From positions 23,219,292 through 23,283,291 of the forward strand of contig CM030719.1 in assembly GCA_017979445.1 (NCBI GenBank): 64,000 nt of DNA. Direction: 5' to 3'. How positions within the stretch are numbered: position 1 is the first letter of the stretch; every line of letters starts with the position of its first letter. This DNA is from Akebia trifoliata. Its lineage: Eukaryota > Streptophyta > Magnoliopsida > Ranunculales > Lardizabalaceae. Below are positions 1-11,399 of the stretch, piece by piece. Under the pieces are notes generated by a model that saw only the letters and a program-made list of their open reading frames with translations, searched no databases and was not told the DNA's origin. The translations under genes and the position numbers were made by a program.

Positions 1-2129
1 TAATAACCCGTTTACTAGTGGCCCATGCCATCTTGGATAGGCAACCTTAGGATGCTTGAGGTCCTAGATCTCTCGAATACAAACTTAAATTCCAGCATTC
101 CCAATGAGCTTGGATGTTGCACCAACCTTTCTTATCTTGCCCTATCATTTAACAACCTCTCTAGTGAAATCCATCCATATTTTCTATCCAATTGGACCCT
201 ACTCCACTCTTTGCTACTTGATGACAATAGCTTCACTGGAATAATTCTTCCTCAAATTGGGTTTCTCAACTATCTCAATTACTTGTCCTTGTCTAATAAT
301 AGATTATCAGGGCACATACCCCCCGAAATTGGCCTTCTAACTAACCTCACATTCCTTGATTTATCTAATAACCCGTTTACTAGTGGGCCCATACCATCTT
401 CCATAAGTAACCTTAGGATGCTTGAGTACCTATATCTCTCTAATACAAGCTTAAATTCCAGCATTCCCACTGAGCTTGGATCTTGCACCAACCTTTCTTA
501 TCTTCACCTGTCATTTAACAACCTCTCTAGTGAAATCCATCCATGTTTTCTATCCAATTGGACCCAACTCTACTCTTTCTTCTTGTCTAATAATAGATTA
601 TCAGGGCACATACCCCCTGAAATTGGCCTTCTAACTAACCTCACATTCCTTGATTTATCTAATAACCCTTTTACCACTGGGCCCATACCTTCTTCGATAG
701 GTAACCATAGGATGCTTGAGTACCTATCTTTCTCGAATACGAGCTTAAATTCTAATATTCCCAATGAGCTTGGATCTTGCACCAACCTTTCTTATCTCGA
801 CCTGTCATATAACAATCTCTTTGGTGAAATCCATCCATATTTTCTATCCAATTGGACCCAACTCCACTATTTGCTACACAATAACAATAACTTCACTGGA
901 ATAATCCCTCCTCAAATTGGGTTTGTCCAGAATCTCAAGTCCTTAGTCTTGTCTAATATCAGATTATCAGGGCACATACCAACTGAGATTCGAATGCTAT
1001 CAAATTTAGAATATTTGGATTTGTCCACAGACAATCTAAGTGGGCAAATACCAAAGGAACTTGGCAATTGCAATCGGCTAGCATTCTTGAAACTCAGTGA
1101 TAATGAATTAATTGGAGAAATTCCTGAAACTATTTTCAATTTGAGTAATCTTGAAATCCTTCAAGGTTCTCAAAATCAATTTGAAGGACATGTGCCAAGA
1201 TGTTTAGGTAGTTGCATAAACCTTACAATTCTGGCCTCGGAAGCAACAAGTTATTTGATACATTTCCATTTTGGATGGAGACATTGCCTTTGTTGCAAGT
1301 CCTTGTATTGAGATCCAACATATTCTATGGTCCCATTGAATGTTCTCAAACCAATCATGGTTTTCAAATGTTGCATGTTATAGATCTTTCTTCCAATGGA
1401 TTTACGGGATCTTTGCCCACAAAATATTTCCAAAGCTAGAAGGCAATGATGATGGTGGTTGATGCATCTCAGGCAAAATATATTGGAGATTACTATCAAA
1501 TTTCATTAATACTTGCAATCAAAGGATGTGATAGGGTACAAGATAAGATCTTGACTATCTTCACGTCAATCGATTTCTCTAAAAATCAATTCCAAGGTAG
1601 AATTCCCGAAGCGATAAGGGACCTCAAATCACTTATTCTGTTGAATTTCTCTCATAATAGGCTCACTGGTCACATCCCATCACCGGTTGGGAATTTAGCA
1701 CAACTGGAGTCATTGGATCTCTCACAAAACAAGCTCTCTGGAGAGATTCCTCAGCAACTAATTTGCCTTACATTCCTTGAAGTAATGAATCTCGGGCATA
1801 ATCAACTTGTGGGAAGCATACCACAAGGCAAACAATTTGATACATTTTCAAATACTTCTTATGAAGATAATGCGGGATTATGTGGGCCTCCACTATCAAG
1901 GCAATGCAAAGACATATATGCGAGTTCTCCACCAATAGCATTCCAACAACATGAGGTTTCAATGTCCACAAGTGACTTTGAGTGGAAATTTATGATGATG
2001 GGATACGGATGTGGGATGGCAATTGGTGTTTCAATCAGATATATTACTTTCTGGAAGGAAATGGATGGCTCACAAGGACTTTTGAAAGGAAACGGCGCAC
2101 TTGAGGCAAAGGTTGAAGAAAATACATAG
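1..2129 (+). pseudogene. LRR receptor-like protein pseudogene, 5' end outside window
   Basis: This is a close paralogue of the intact gene at 59635-62448. It shows the same LRRs, the pre-C-terminal island, the GLCGPPLS motif and the membrane segment. Four disabling changes are visible against that copy. One G is missing near 21, which puts a stop at 16-18. One base is missing near 1235 (TTCTGGCCTCGG where the intact copy has TTCTGGACCTCGG). TGG became TAG at 1437-1439. One A is missing near 2057, which replaces the basic cytoplasmic tail. The last glycine of the membrane GxxxG ladder is also Arg here. The five-LRR block duplicated in the intact gene is present at least three times here, and the middle unit has lost one whole LRR in frame. 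AATAAA-type signals follow the stop. A truncated secreted LRR product cannot be excluded. Confidence 0.9.
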
Positions 2130-4578
2130 GCTCCAGTGAAATGGAAGATGTAACATGTAATAAAAAGAACAAGCTTTTGTTCAATTTAACAATGTCGGCA
2201 AGGCTTATTTCAAAATTTTCATAAGATGTTGTAGTTGGTAACATTTGTTAATAAAGCAAGTTGTCTCTTTGCTTCTAATCTAATATTACCCACCAAAAGA
2301 ATGCAAAAAAAAATATTTGATAGAAATTCATGGCATGAGCTTGACTAGAAGATCTTATTGTGACCTTTTAACTCCACAAATATTGGGTGGTAAGAAACTT
2401 TTAAGATATATTGTAGTATAATCTAATCAAGCATATCGAAAACCATAGCGTATACTACTCACATCTCGTACTGTAGATTTCATTGATCAAGACTCATTGT
2501 TTCAAGTGTTAAGAGTGTTCTAACTCAACTTTTGTTGTTTCTTTGATTAAGGGTTTTAAGTCAATCCCATCCAGAGCAACTGAGTTGCAAAGACAATTTG
2601 AGTGCTCCTCATCTCATGTATCATTTTTTTTTATTGATAAGTCGGGGGAATAGACGGAATATCTTTTGAGAAACCGAAAGTGTAGAGGAATATCTTTTGG
2701 TGTCCCTTATACTAAACCATGATGGTGTTTTAAGAAATCATATAGTGGGGTGAGAGCTGAGAAGGGATTTAAAGAGAGATTTTAGTAACTGGGTTGTTAA
2801 TTTATCGCCCAAAAGTTACATGGTATTTAGAAAGAAGTCCCTACGGTAGATAGGGTGATTTTTGGTTTGTAAGATTATTAATGCTATGCAAAGGACCTAG
2901 AAACCGACTCATCACTTGTAGCTCAAATTTTCCAATTTCCCAAGTACTAAAGCTTAATATAGGTTACCTTATACAATGTCTAAACCGTACAAAAAATTAA
3001 CTAGTATGAGATGCAGATCATGTTAATTAAAAGAACATACTAATTATTTCCTAATAAATCTTATAATTTTCCATCAAGATCTTTACAAGACTGGGCATGA
3101 TTGTCATCTACACATTACAATTTAGGGGGAATATAAGTGTTACAAGGACAATAGCCAAGCGCACGAAGGTTCAAAGGATGGGGATGAGTAATTGAATTTC
3201 TTGTAATTTATCTGATTTGTATCAATGAATACCACACCAATGAAATCAAACAAGCAAGCTATTTTCAAGATTAGTGTCTAATGCGCGCATGCATGTTATA
3301 GTATTGTCAAGGGACAATTCAAGGCCAAGGAACAAATTGCATTAATAATGTGACCTCAAAAAAATTTCTACCATCTCGGGAACAAGCTCGACCCACACGA
3401 TGCCTTAAAGTTCAATCATCGATTAAGGATCCACCATGGTAAAATGCTGCAAAATATACAAAAATGTGTTAGTACCATATTTGAGATTAGATAAAATCGC
3501 ACTAAAATTTTGGACATTTAAATTATAAATGCATAAATTGTTTTCCAAATAAGTAAATGAATCATCTAAACTATTCAGATTAGTAAGAGATTCTTGATTG
3601 GATACATATTTATATTAATTATTTTGGAATAAATTTTATAATTTTCCAACAATATTATTTCAAAACTGTATTGATATCTTTAGTCTACCTTAAGCAGGTC
3701 CACAGAAATATGAAATCCTTCTACCTATCCCACTACCACAACAAGATCGGGATAAGCGACAACATCTAGTCTAGAACTCAATTCTATTGAAAAAATGGTT
3801 GCAAAAATTGTCATAAAAAACAACCCCTTCGATTTTTTTTGACAATAATAATATTAAACAATAATGATATTTTTGGTTTCTCTAAAATTAATATCTTGGA
3901 AACATTCTCTATCAGCTACCCATAAAAGTGGGAAGTAGGAAACTGCTCTGGAGTCTGGACAACTTCTTGTTTCTGCCAATTTTCAGTTTCTGCATTTGAG
4001 ACGATTCTGTTGTGAGATTTCTAATTAATCTGCTTTTGAGTTTGATGGAAGTGGAAACCAATGGCAACATTTGTTACGATGCACTAGCATTTTTTAGCAC
4101 CAAAACACAAGAAACACCATCCAAACATGTTCCTAAGACACTAACTTAACAAGGTATTCTACCAAAGAAGATTACAATTTACAATGGTTTGTAAGGAGGC
4201 CGACTTTGAAGCAGGCAACCCAATTACAATTCGCACTTTGACACATGACTTTTCGTATTTAATTCACATCCCTACTTTTTCTTCAATATTTGGGATACCT
4301 CCTTGAAGATGCCACATGTACTCCAAGGAAGAGGGATTCTTCAAAACTTTTAGGCGGGCTGCCCGTTTCAAAGTTACTTTTTTCCATTTGTAAGAGTTTT
4401 CTACCAAAACAGACCACCCAAGAAAAGTCCCAACAGATTAATTGCAGTAAATAAGTTCAGAAAGAGTAGACTCTAGACGATTGACCCAAACCCAAAATAG
4501 GGGAGATACATTGCTCACAATTTTTTATGAGGCATGCCAATGTTCTACAACAAAAAAACTCCTTAGCGAAACCCTTCA
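2130..4578. other. Shared 3' flank and transporter-tail repeat block
   Basis: No gene is recognised here. Bases 2150-2900 resemble 62450-62990, so the receptor-like duplication included its 3' flank. Bases 3130-3450 match the 3'-UTR-like tails at 43060-43370 and 48175-48450, sharing the phrase GGATGGGGATGAGTAATTGA. Bases 3950-4170 match 53840-54100. Bases 4400-4520 resemble 63050-63160. The block therefore looks like joined 3' flanks of a transporter gene and of the BARD1-like gene. Confidence 0.6.
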
Positions 4579-4890
4579 TTAGGAAGCAAAAGGTTGCAAC
4601 GTGCAAACTGCGATTGATTCCAAAAGCCATGTATGACCCACAACCCATGATCTAGTTTGAGCGGCAAGAGTTTCTGCTTCTTCTCGTCTCTGCTCCATAA
4701 CTGAAGATACTTCCTCTGGTTCACACTTTGAAAGGGGATCAAGACTGTAAACAACCAAGGTTGTAGAGCAAACTATTTCTGGATTGAAACCCTGCGAGAT
4801 CAAAATGTTCTTAGTCAAAGATAGTACCCCCTGCAGCTAACAAAAAGTCCTCAAGGTATACTTTGTACGTGGGTGCAAAATCACAACTTA
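4579..4890 (-). pseudogene. BARD1: BARD1-like BRCT2 and C-terminus
   Basis: The minus strand reads DFAPTYKVYLEDFLLAAGGT, then a one-base insertion near 4823, then ISQGFNPEIVCSTTLVVYSL and SWVVGHTWLLESIAVCTLQ, ending PFAS and TAA at 4581-4579. The pattern AAGGT, then GHTWLLESIA, then a short tail is that of the second BRCT repeat at the very end of plant BARD1/BRCA1. Confidence 0.85.
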
Positions 4891-5008
4891 AATAGAAGTT
4901 AATGCCACTACATAGCTTCGGTGCCTGCACGTATCCACACTAATTTTAGTGAACCCATGATTTGTAATACAACATTATTGAAGTGTGAAGTATGCACACG
5001 GGAGTTAC

Positions 5009-5061
5009 CTAATCCATAACTCTATCCACAGGATGCATAGCTTCCATGCATGCTTTTATCC
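5009..5061 (-). pseudogene. BARD1: BARD1-like BRCT1 last-helix exon
   Basis: The acceptor GCCGGCAG is followed by the codons for W-IKACMEAMHPVD, which complete the WVLKIDW-IKACME helix of BRCT1. A TAG follows in frame just before a GTAACT donor. Exons between this one and BRCT2 were not recognised. Confidence 0.75.
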
Positions 5062-5462
5062 CTGCCGGCAGAAACTCAAGTTGTATAAATACACAAAGGA
5101 CAATTAACAAAGCATTTGAATCTTTAATGCCAATTAAATGGTCAATTCTTGTCATAAAAGATTAAACAAACAATTTTGACATAAACAGCCAATTCAGTCC
5201 TCCCTTATTGTTCCATCTTTTAGTTTCTCAACAGGGACTGATAGGTGCTGCTAAAGTACTACACATGTTTGGTAAAGCTAATGAAACATAATATATCTGT
5301 CCACTAGAAATATCAGGATAGAAAGGTTTGATGAAAAATGCTAGCAACAATGACCAAGATCAAGTCCATGGCATCAAAAATGCTGATCATTGGATATATA
5401 TATAAACTATTATAACACAACAAGTAGGAGGTGCAGGCACAAGAAAAAAAGAGAGAGCTTAC

Positions 5463-5628
5463 AGTCAATTTTCAAAACCCATATCCAATTCAAGATGGCC
5501 ATAAGAACTTTCAATGTCATGCTGCAAGCATGTATCTCATCAGTGGCTGCAATAACATGGGTGATGTTTGGCTTCCAGATTTTGGAGATAGTTGCACCAG
5601 TTATTCTTGCAAACTTGGCCAACAAATT
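5463..5628 (-). pseudogene. BARD1: BARD1-like BRCT1 exon
   Basis: A TGTGTGTGCAG acceptor precedes an exon reading NLLAKFARITGATISKIW then KPNITHVIAATDE and LKVLMAILNWIWVLKID. It ends T|GTAAGC. The G-A-T after the first helix and the W in WVLKID are BRCT hallmarks. The reading frame is open throughout, so this exon alone is undamaged. Confidence 0.9.
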
Positions 5629-5752
5629 CTGCACACACACAAAAAAATCTCCATGTAAAAAAATGAACCATTTTCTATATAATTGTTTGCAGACACAAGT
5701 GGAGCTAATGAACAATAAATAGATGCAACTCTTCACATAAAATAGAGTGTAC

Positions 5753-5840
5753 CTTCTCTGCAAAAGAAAGAGCAGATCCACACAGAACCCATTCATCAAC
5801 TGTATCAGATGATGCTTCCCAAACCTTGTTGGATCACAGG
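5753..5840 (-). pseudogene. BARD1: BARD1-like exon leading into BRCT1
   Basis: The minus strand reads VWEASSDTVDEWVLCGSALS and FAEK, then a GTACAC donor at 5752. WVLCGSALS is the typical beginning of the plant BARD1/BRCA1 first BRCT repeat. The exon carrying the end of the extended PHD, expected between 5850 and 7190, was not found. Confidence 0.75.
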
Positions 5841-7205
5841 CTGGCTCTGGCAAAACAATAATAATACAACCAAATATAAGACTTCAGAAGCAGAAGACAA
5901 GGAAAATTTTCCTTAAAATATAACATCACCAGAAGATTTGTACGAGAACACATCAAAGATACAATACATTATTGGAAAGGAAACACATCAATTGTGTACC
6001 TCTGAACAACTACACAGATTTTACTTTTCCATTTCAAAGAGGGAAGGATAACTATTGAGATGGGTCAATTCGGCTGAATCTTCAAGAAAAACTATCCAAG
6101 TTATCTTTTCTCTTCAGTTACAAGTGTGATAGGAGTAACTAACATTGACACCAGGAAAAAAAATTTGGGCCAGACACTCTAAGGCCATAAGAAGGCAAGA
6201 AAGCTTATGTAGCATTCCGATAATCTCATCATCACCAACAAAACCAAATTCGGTTCTTAAAATCTCAAACTTATGTAGCCTAGGACCTGACCTGTCAACT
6301 CAGGATGCATTGAAGACCATGATTTGTGCGCTCGAGATAATTATGGATTGCATACTCACATGAAGACCTTGGGGTGTTAACCATAACAATCATGTAAAAC
6401 AAAAGGTACATATCTATCAAGCATTTCACCTTGTAGATCTTCATCATCCTTCAGGAAGCTCCACCTCCAAGTGGAAATTGTGAGTGTTTTAAGGATTGAG
6501 GATTGTTGCACCTCAAATGGTTATTGAATGTTGAATCATGGCCGAATGATTTGAAAGTCTTATTACTAACATTTAAGAACCCAAAATTAAAAAAACTAAC
6601 AAGGTACTAGCAAGACAATGATTTTCTACACAGTCAATTTAAACAAGCCGCAAATCCCTGATACGGTGGTGAATAAAAATTTGACCAAGTTACTTCCAAC
6701 TAAAGGAAGGCATACAAAGTTAACGATTCAAAAGAACAAGATAGTACATTAGAGTTGAGGAAGAACTGTTTGTCCCAAGGTCCCTATTAGACTTTGATAT
6801 TTCATTTGGAAATTTCTGTGAAGTACGAGTCAGACAGAGCACTAGAAAAGTTTATTGTCACAAGCCAAAAGAGTTGCAAACTATAATTAATTCAAAGCAT
6901 GAAGGAAAAAGGGGAATGCGATAGTAACTAGATGTTCACACAATCGGCCCTCATTGGATATGCTAGACGAATAAAGTACCATCAAGGTAATGTAGTTTCT
7001 ATACTTGGACTGATGTCAATGATTTCAGTATGAAGTCATCTAACGAGAGTTGCTAGAAAAACATCTTGTTTCTATCCAATTAAGATTCAACACCATGTCT
7101 CAAAATTTCAATTTAAATTATCTAAATTCTAAACCAAGAAAAAACTACAATTCTGTGTAAAAACAATAACACCTGCTAGTACGACCACCAATTAAGGCAA
7201 CTTAC

Positions 7206-7297
7206 ACAATCCCACTGGCAATCATCAATGTTAACCGCACAAGGAACAGGAAAGCTCTTCCGACAGGATTTCGCATTACATTTAAGAGCTGCCCCTT
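7206..7297 (-). pseudogene. BARD1: BARD1-like extended-PHD exon, 3' half
   Basis: Immediately after the other end of the Ty3 element, the minus strand reads GAALKCNAKSCRKSF then PVPCAVNIDDCQWDC and ends at the donor GTAAGT (7205-7200). It continues the extended PHD where 11245 broke off. The six bases AAGGGG occur on both sides of the insertion. Confidence 0.85.
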
Positions 7298-7828
7298 TGT
7301 CACGACTGTGTTCTTTCGAAGCAAAGTCGTGTGTTGCAAGGGGTGCTAATCCACAAGTAAGCCTGTAAAAAATGATCGTACACCACAAATGTAGCTAGGA
7401 AACAAATAAACGAGGTAAAGTCCGGAGACAACTTTGTTGATATAATATTGAGATTACACGGTGTAACACATAACAAAAGCAATAGGTGTGTTACAAATAA
7501 TAGATGATCCTTTGACACGCAAGACTCCACGTAAGTTGGCTCGATAGCTTCAGTCAACGTGGGTGTAAGTCGGGGATTGGGAAGCACTAGACACCCTTCC
7601 TATAAGAATGTTAATATTCCTTTCCTAGGTTTCCAGAAGGAAACATCAAAAGTGGAAGCCAGTCATACTCCCTTTATTACAAAAATGCTACTAAACTAAC
7701 AGATATGCCCTGGCACGGGACTGATATGACTTCACATTGAGCCTTACATAATATTACATGAGTGTTCCCAGGTGACTCCGGGGCGAGCTTACACCTAACT
7801 CTAGATGACAGAATTTATGGCCATGACA
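7298..7828 (-). repeat. Ty3 element 3' LTR
   Basis: The left copy is 531 bp with ends TGTCAC and CATGACA on the plus strand. In element orientation it follows the polypurine tract, so it is the 3' LTR. Confidence 0.9.
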
Positions 7829-8240
7829 AACTCCCCCACCTATTTTGCAGACGTCCTCGTCGCATTGCCCTGACAAACTCTTCAATCTTCAATTTGAAAG
7901 GTTGTTGGTTATCTGCACTCTCTTGTGTAGCTTCACATTATGACATGTTCTTCTGTGTGACGAAGTACTCCACGTGCTGCTGCTGCTGTTGCTGGATTGA
8001 ACTGCTGCTGAATTGACGCCTTCCAGAACTTTGTCAACAACACGCTCTGGCTGAATAACTGAATGAAAAAATGTACGTGTTGGAATACTGCATGTGGGAT
8101 CTCCTGGATCTGCATGGTATGGCTTGAGACTTTTTGCATGGATGACAGAGTGAATATTGCATAACCTGTACGGTAACCAGAGTTTAATAAACCTGTACGT
8201 CATTGGACTATGTCTCCTGTAGTCTGAAACAATAGTGTGA
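7829..8240 (-). pseudogene. Ty3 integrase tail and chromodomain-like remnant
   Basis: The minus strand has SVIHAKSLKPYHADPGDPT, which matches the stretch after integrase in plant chromoviruses (HxVFHVSxLKPYH), then RVVDKVLEG, the usual lead-in to the chromodomain. A GCT-rich trinucleotide stretch and frame changes obscure the rest. Confidence 0.6.
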
Positions 8241-8289
8241 GAAGTTAAACACTGTTGGCCTGTGATAATTTCAAAAGGACTCTTGTTGA

Positions 8290-8880
8290 AAGAACTATTC
8301 TAAAAGTTGAAATTGAACAAATTCGCCCAATTCTCATCATCAACATAGGTAAGATACCTGAAATACTTCAACACGGAATTAAATATCTCCGTTGGCCAAT
8401 CTGCTTGAAGATGTCCACTTGTTGGAAAATCAAACTGAAACCCAAGTACTCTGCACGGTTCATCCCATAACTCTCCTGTGACTCTTGAATCTCTGTCGTT
8501 GACTCTGCTTTTGGGCACATCCCAATTCTTGTTAACACTCTGACGAAGTAACTGAGGGACTTCATCTACAATTGGAACTTGACAGTAACCTGATCTCAAA
8601 CCCAATCGAAAAGTACTTGACCGTCCCAAGTTTATCAAACAAGCTAACTATCTATTGGATAGGATACCTGTTCTTGATGGTGATTTTCTTCGTTGCTCGA
8701 TAATCGGCACAACGTTGCAAAAACCCATACTTCTGTTGCTTGCACAACTTAGTTAGTCTTAGAGGATTCATCCTGAAAGACCTCTCTATAAGAGGTGTAG
8801 TACCAAGTAACAATTCATTTTGATGATCTATCGACTTACGTGGCTGTAGTGTCTTCGAAAACTCATTCGTTATCACGTCA
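8290..8880 (-). pseudogene. Ty3 reverse-transcriptase start fused to integrase end
   Basis: From 8876 the minus strand reads a reverse-transcriptase N-part (CADYRATKKITIKNRYPI), then LGLRSGYCQV. It then passes within about 20 codons into integrase core (WDVPKSRVNDRDSR, then DWPTEIFNSVLKYF). The RT catalytic YxDD block, RNase H and the integrase zinc finger are missing. This points to a large internal deletion. Confidence 0.75.
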
Positions 8881-9049
8881 TCAACTTCTGTTAATACCCG
8901 TGTAACCTGCGTAGGAGTTGAACTATGGTCCTGTTCTTCAGGTTCAACTCTGAAGGTAGCAATGTACGGTTACTCACCTTTATTTAACCATTTCTTCAGC
9001 TGAAGGACTGCAATCAACTTTCTTTTTTCCTTGCCTGTGGAAACGGAAA

Positions 9050-9400
9050 TAAAGCTTGGATATTCACCCTAACATGCCCAATGTGTTGGCAAATGACATT
9101 GGTACAACCATGTTCTGTCGCAAGAAATCCATCCCAATGACAACTCTAAATTCATCGAGAGGAACTGCGAGTAAATCAAGCTTACCCTTCCATGTACGTA
9201 TCTTGACGGACACTGACTTAGTCGAACCTTGGATAGAAGTGACTTAGGAGTTTACAACTTTCATGCGGCTTGAACTCTTATCGAGCCAGATATTCAGGCG
9301 CTTCGCCTCTGTAGGAGTAATGAAGCTGTGCGTAGCTCCTGTATCAAGCATTGCCTGAGTGGTCTTGCCACCAACTTCAATATCAACATACATAAGACCC
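9050..9400 (-). pseudogene. Ty3 aspartic protease fragment
   Basis: The minus strand reads MYVDIEVGGKTTQAMLDTGA then THSFITPTEAKRL, with the DTGA catalytic motif. After one stop near 9245 it continues with VVIGMDFLRQN, the flap and C-terminal part of plant Ty3 proteases. Confidence 0.8.
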
Positions 9401-9549
9401 TTCTTTTGATGGTTTTCCTAAGTCTCAAATGTCTGTTTCATTGCATTCAATAGATGCATGGCTCTCATGTGAGGAGAATTTTCATTATCTAGCTCACTAG
9501 TACTCTAATGACTAAGGTAACTCTGGGAGGCTAATAGTACAATCAATTT

Positions 9550-9605
9550 GGCTCACTGTGGGCACTTAAATGTCTTGTGCGGCCCACCACACAAAATGCA
9601 TACAT
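9550..9605 (-). pseudogene. Ty3 gag zinc knuckle
   Basis: The minus strand reads CILCGGPHKTFKCP, a C-x2-C-x4-H-x4-C nucleic-acid-binding knuckle, followed by a stop. It lies between gag and protease as expected. Confidence 0.7.
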
Positions 9606-10116
9606 GCTTGTGACAACGTTTGACTGGCGAGCTTCTACTCTATGAAGGGAAGGAATTCCGTGAGGATCCCTGACTAGAACTATGTCTATACCCTCCATTC
9701 TTACCATTCGAAAACTTCTTTATGTGCTCATGTTGCTGCGAGTACCCCTTCGATTGAGGATATATACTTTACTGGCTCTCTTCCGTGGAAGTATAATCAG
9801 TCAACCGCTTGGCTGCTACAATGGTAGATATGAGATCTTGTACACGTTACCTTTGGAACTCTGTTTGAACCCAAGGCTTGAACCCTTCTTAAAATGATAA
9901 CAGCTTGTCTTTCTCTAACATCTCACAAATATCAAACTTCAAGGCGGAAAATTACTTGACGTAATCGTAAACTGTACATATCTGTTGGAGGTGCCTCAAC
10001 TTTTTGCAGGTAATGAACTTCACGTTCTCTGGTAGAAACTAGAGTTTCAACTCCTTTTTAAGATCCTCCCATGTATCAATGGAACATTGGTCACTTTCCA
10101 TCTCGGTGTACTTTAT

Positions 10117-10640
10117 TCACCACCATAGTTTGATGTCACCTGCAAGATACATAGAAGCAATTGTTACTTTTACCTTTTCTGAATCAGAATGTGCTACACG
10201 GAAGTATTGCTCCATATCGAACAGGAAATTCTCGAGCTCTTTCGCATCGCGAACACCATTGAAGGTGCGTGGCTTGAGGACTCGCAAACGCGAGGGAGAA
10301 GCATCACTACTGGTAGGCTGTTCATTACCGACGACTCTGACTAGGAGACCTACCTTCGTAGTGAACTCCATAATCTGTTCCTGAAACTTGGCTAAAAATC
10401 CTCGGGTATCTTCTTCAAGGTCAACTACTCTAACTCTGAGGGTCACGGATTCTTCTTCCAACGTGTTCTGGCGACCATTTAATTGCGCAATACCATCAAC
10501 GAAACCAGATAACATGGCCATCTTATTTTCTAGTATCTCAATGCGTTTCTTGTTTGTACGTGGTGGTAGTGTTTGGAGAAGGTTAGTCCGCGGTACTTTT
10601 CTCTCCTCTTGCCATTGTTCGCGTGAACTAAATGGAAACT
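10117..10640 (-). pseudogene. Ty3 gag fragment
   Basis: An open stretch of 134 codons (10521-10117) ends with FDMEQYFRVAHSDSEKVKV and AGDIKLWW, the conserved core of plant Ty3 gag capsid (retrotrans_gag). A heptad-like leucine/glutamate stretch precedes it. The frame closes before the zinc knuckle. Confidence 0.8.
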
Positions 10641-10702
10641 AGGAAAAGAGCTTGGGGTTGAAACCAACTTGGTATGGCTACCAACTGTCCTCTAACAACT
10701 GA

Positions 10703-10714
10703 GCTCTGATACCA
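10703..10714 (-). other. Primer-binding site, initiator tRNA-Met (Ty3 element)
   Basis: The minus strand reads TGGTATCAGAGC two bases inside the 5' LTR. This is the standard complement of the 3' end of plant initiator tRNA-Met. Confidence 0.9.
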
Positions 10715-10716
10715 AC

Positions 10717-11244
10717 TGTCAAGGCCGTGTTCTTTTGAAACGAGGTCGTGCGACGCAAGGGATGTTAATCCACAAGCAAACCTGTAAAAAATGATCGTAC
10801 ATCACAAACGTAACTAGCAAACAAATAAACGAGATAAAGCCCGGAAGCAACTTTGTTGATATAATATTGAGATTACACGGTGTAACACGTAAAAAAGCAA
10901 TAAGTGCGTTATAAGCAATATATGATCCTATGACACATGAGACTCACGTAGCTTGGCTCGAGGGCTTCAGTCAACGTGGGTATAGGCCGAAGATTGGGAA
11001 GGACTAGACACTCTTCCTACAAGGATGCTAACATTCATTTCCTAAGTTTTTAGAGGGAACCATCAAAAGTGAAAGTCGATCATACTCCCTTTATTACAAA
11101 AGTGCCACTAAGCTAACAGATATGCCCTGACACGGAACTGATATAGCTTCATATTGAGCCTACATAGTGTTACATGAGTGCTCCCGAATGACTCCGAGAC
11201 GAGCTTACACCTAACTTTAGGTGATAGAATTTATGGCCGTGACA
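10717..11244 (-). repeat. Ty3 element 5' LTR
   Basis: The right copy is 528 bp with ends TGTCAA and GTGACA on the plus strand. It adjoins the tRNA primer-binding site, so it is the 5' LTR. Confidence 0.9.
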
Positions 11245-11346
11245 CCCCTTCAGCCCATAACTATTGCACTTGAGCTTAGAACCCCTTGCAAGTTCTGTTT
11301 CCAAGTTTATAACATTCTCACCGACAAAGTACACTTGGGGTGCCCT
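11245..11346 (-). pseudogene. BARD1: BARD1-like extended-PHD exon, 5' half
   Basis: The minus strand reads RAPQVYFVGENVINLETEL then ARGSKLKCNSYGLKG, and stops being homologous exactly at the Ty3 insertion. Plant homologues read WAPxVYF...INLExEL and then C-x2-C-G-LKGAA, so one zinc ligand is Tyr here. Stops lie just upstream in this frame. Confidence 0.8.
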
Positions 11347-11399
11347 TCATTCTCAAATATTATCACAGATGTTCATCAATTGGGAAGAACTATGACATA

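Larger units (their letters stand above)
7298..11244 (-). mobile_element. Decayed Ty3-type (chromovirus-like) LTR retrotransposon inside BARD1-like exon
   Basis: Two direct LTRs (7298-7828 and 10717-11244) begin TGTCA and end TGACA, flanked by CCCCTT on both sides (7292-7297, 11245-11250). The initiator-tRNA-Met primer site lies at 10703-10714 and a GGTGGGGGAGTT polypurine tract lies beside 7829, so the element runs on the minus strand. The internal region is only about 2.9 kb. In order it holds gag (10521-10117), a zinc knuckle, protease with DTGA, the start of reverse transcriptase, the end of integrase and chromodomain-like remains. All are broken by stops. By eye the LTRs differ at roughly 10-15% of sites, so this is an old insertion. 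Confidence 0.9.

Noticed and set aside
5410..5853. One 147-codon minus-strand open frame taken as a single gene
   Set aside because: It runs through two BARD1-like exons and the intron between them. Only the parts inside the splice sites match the family.
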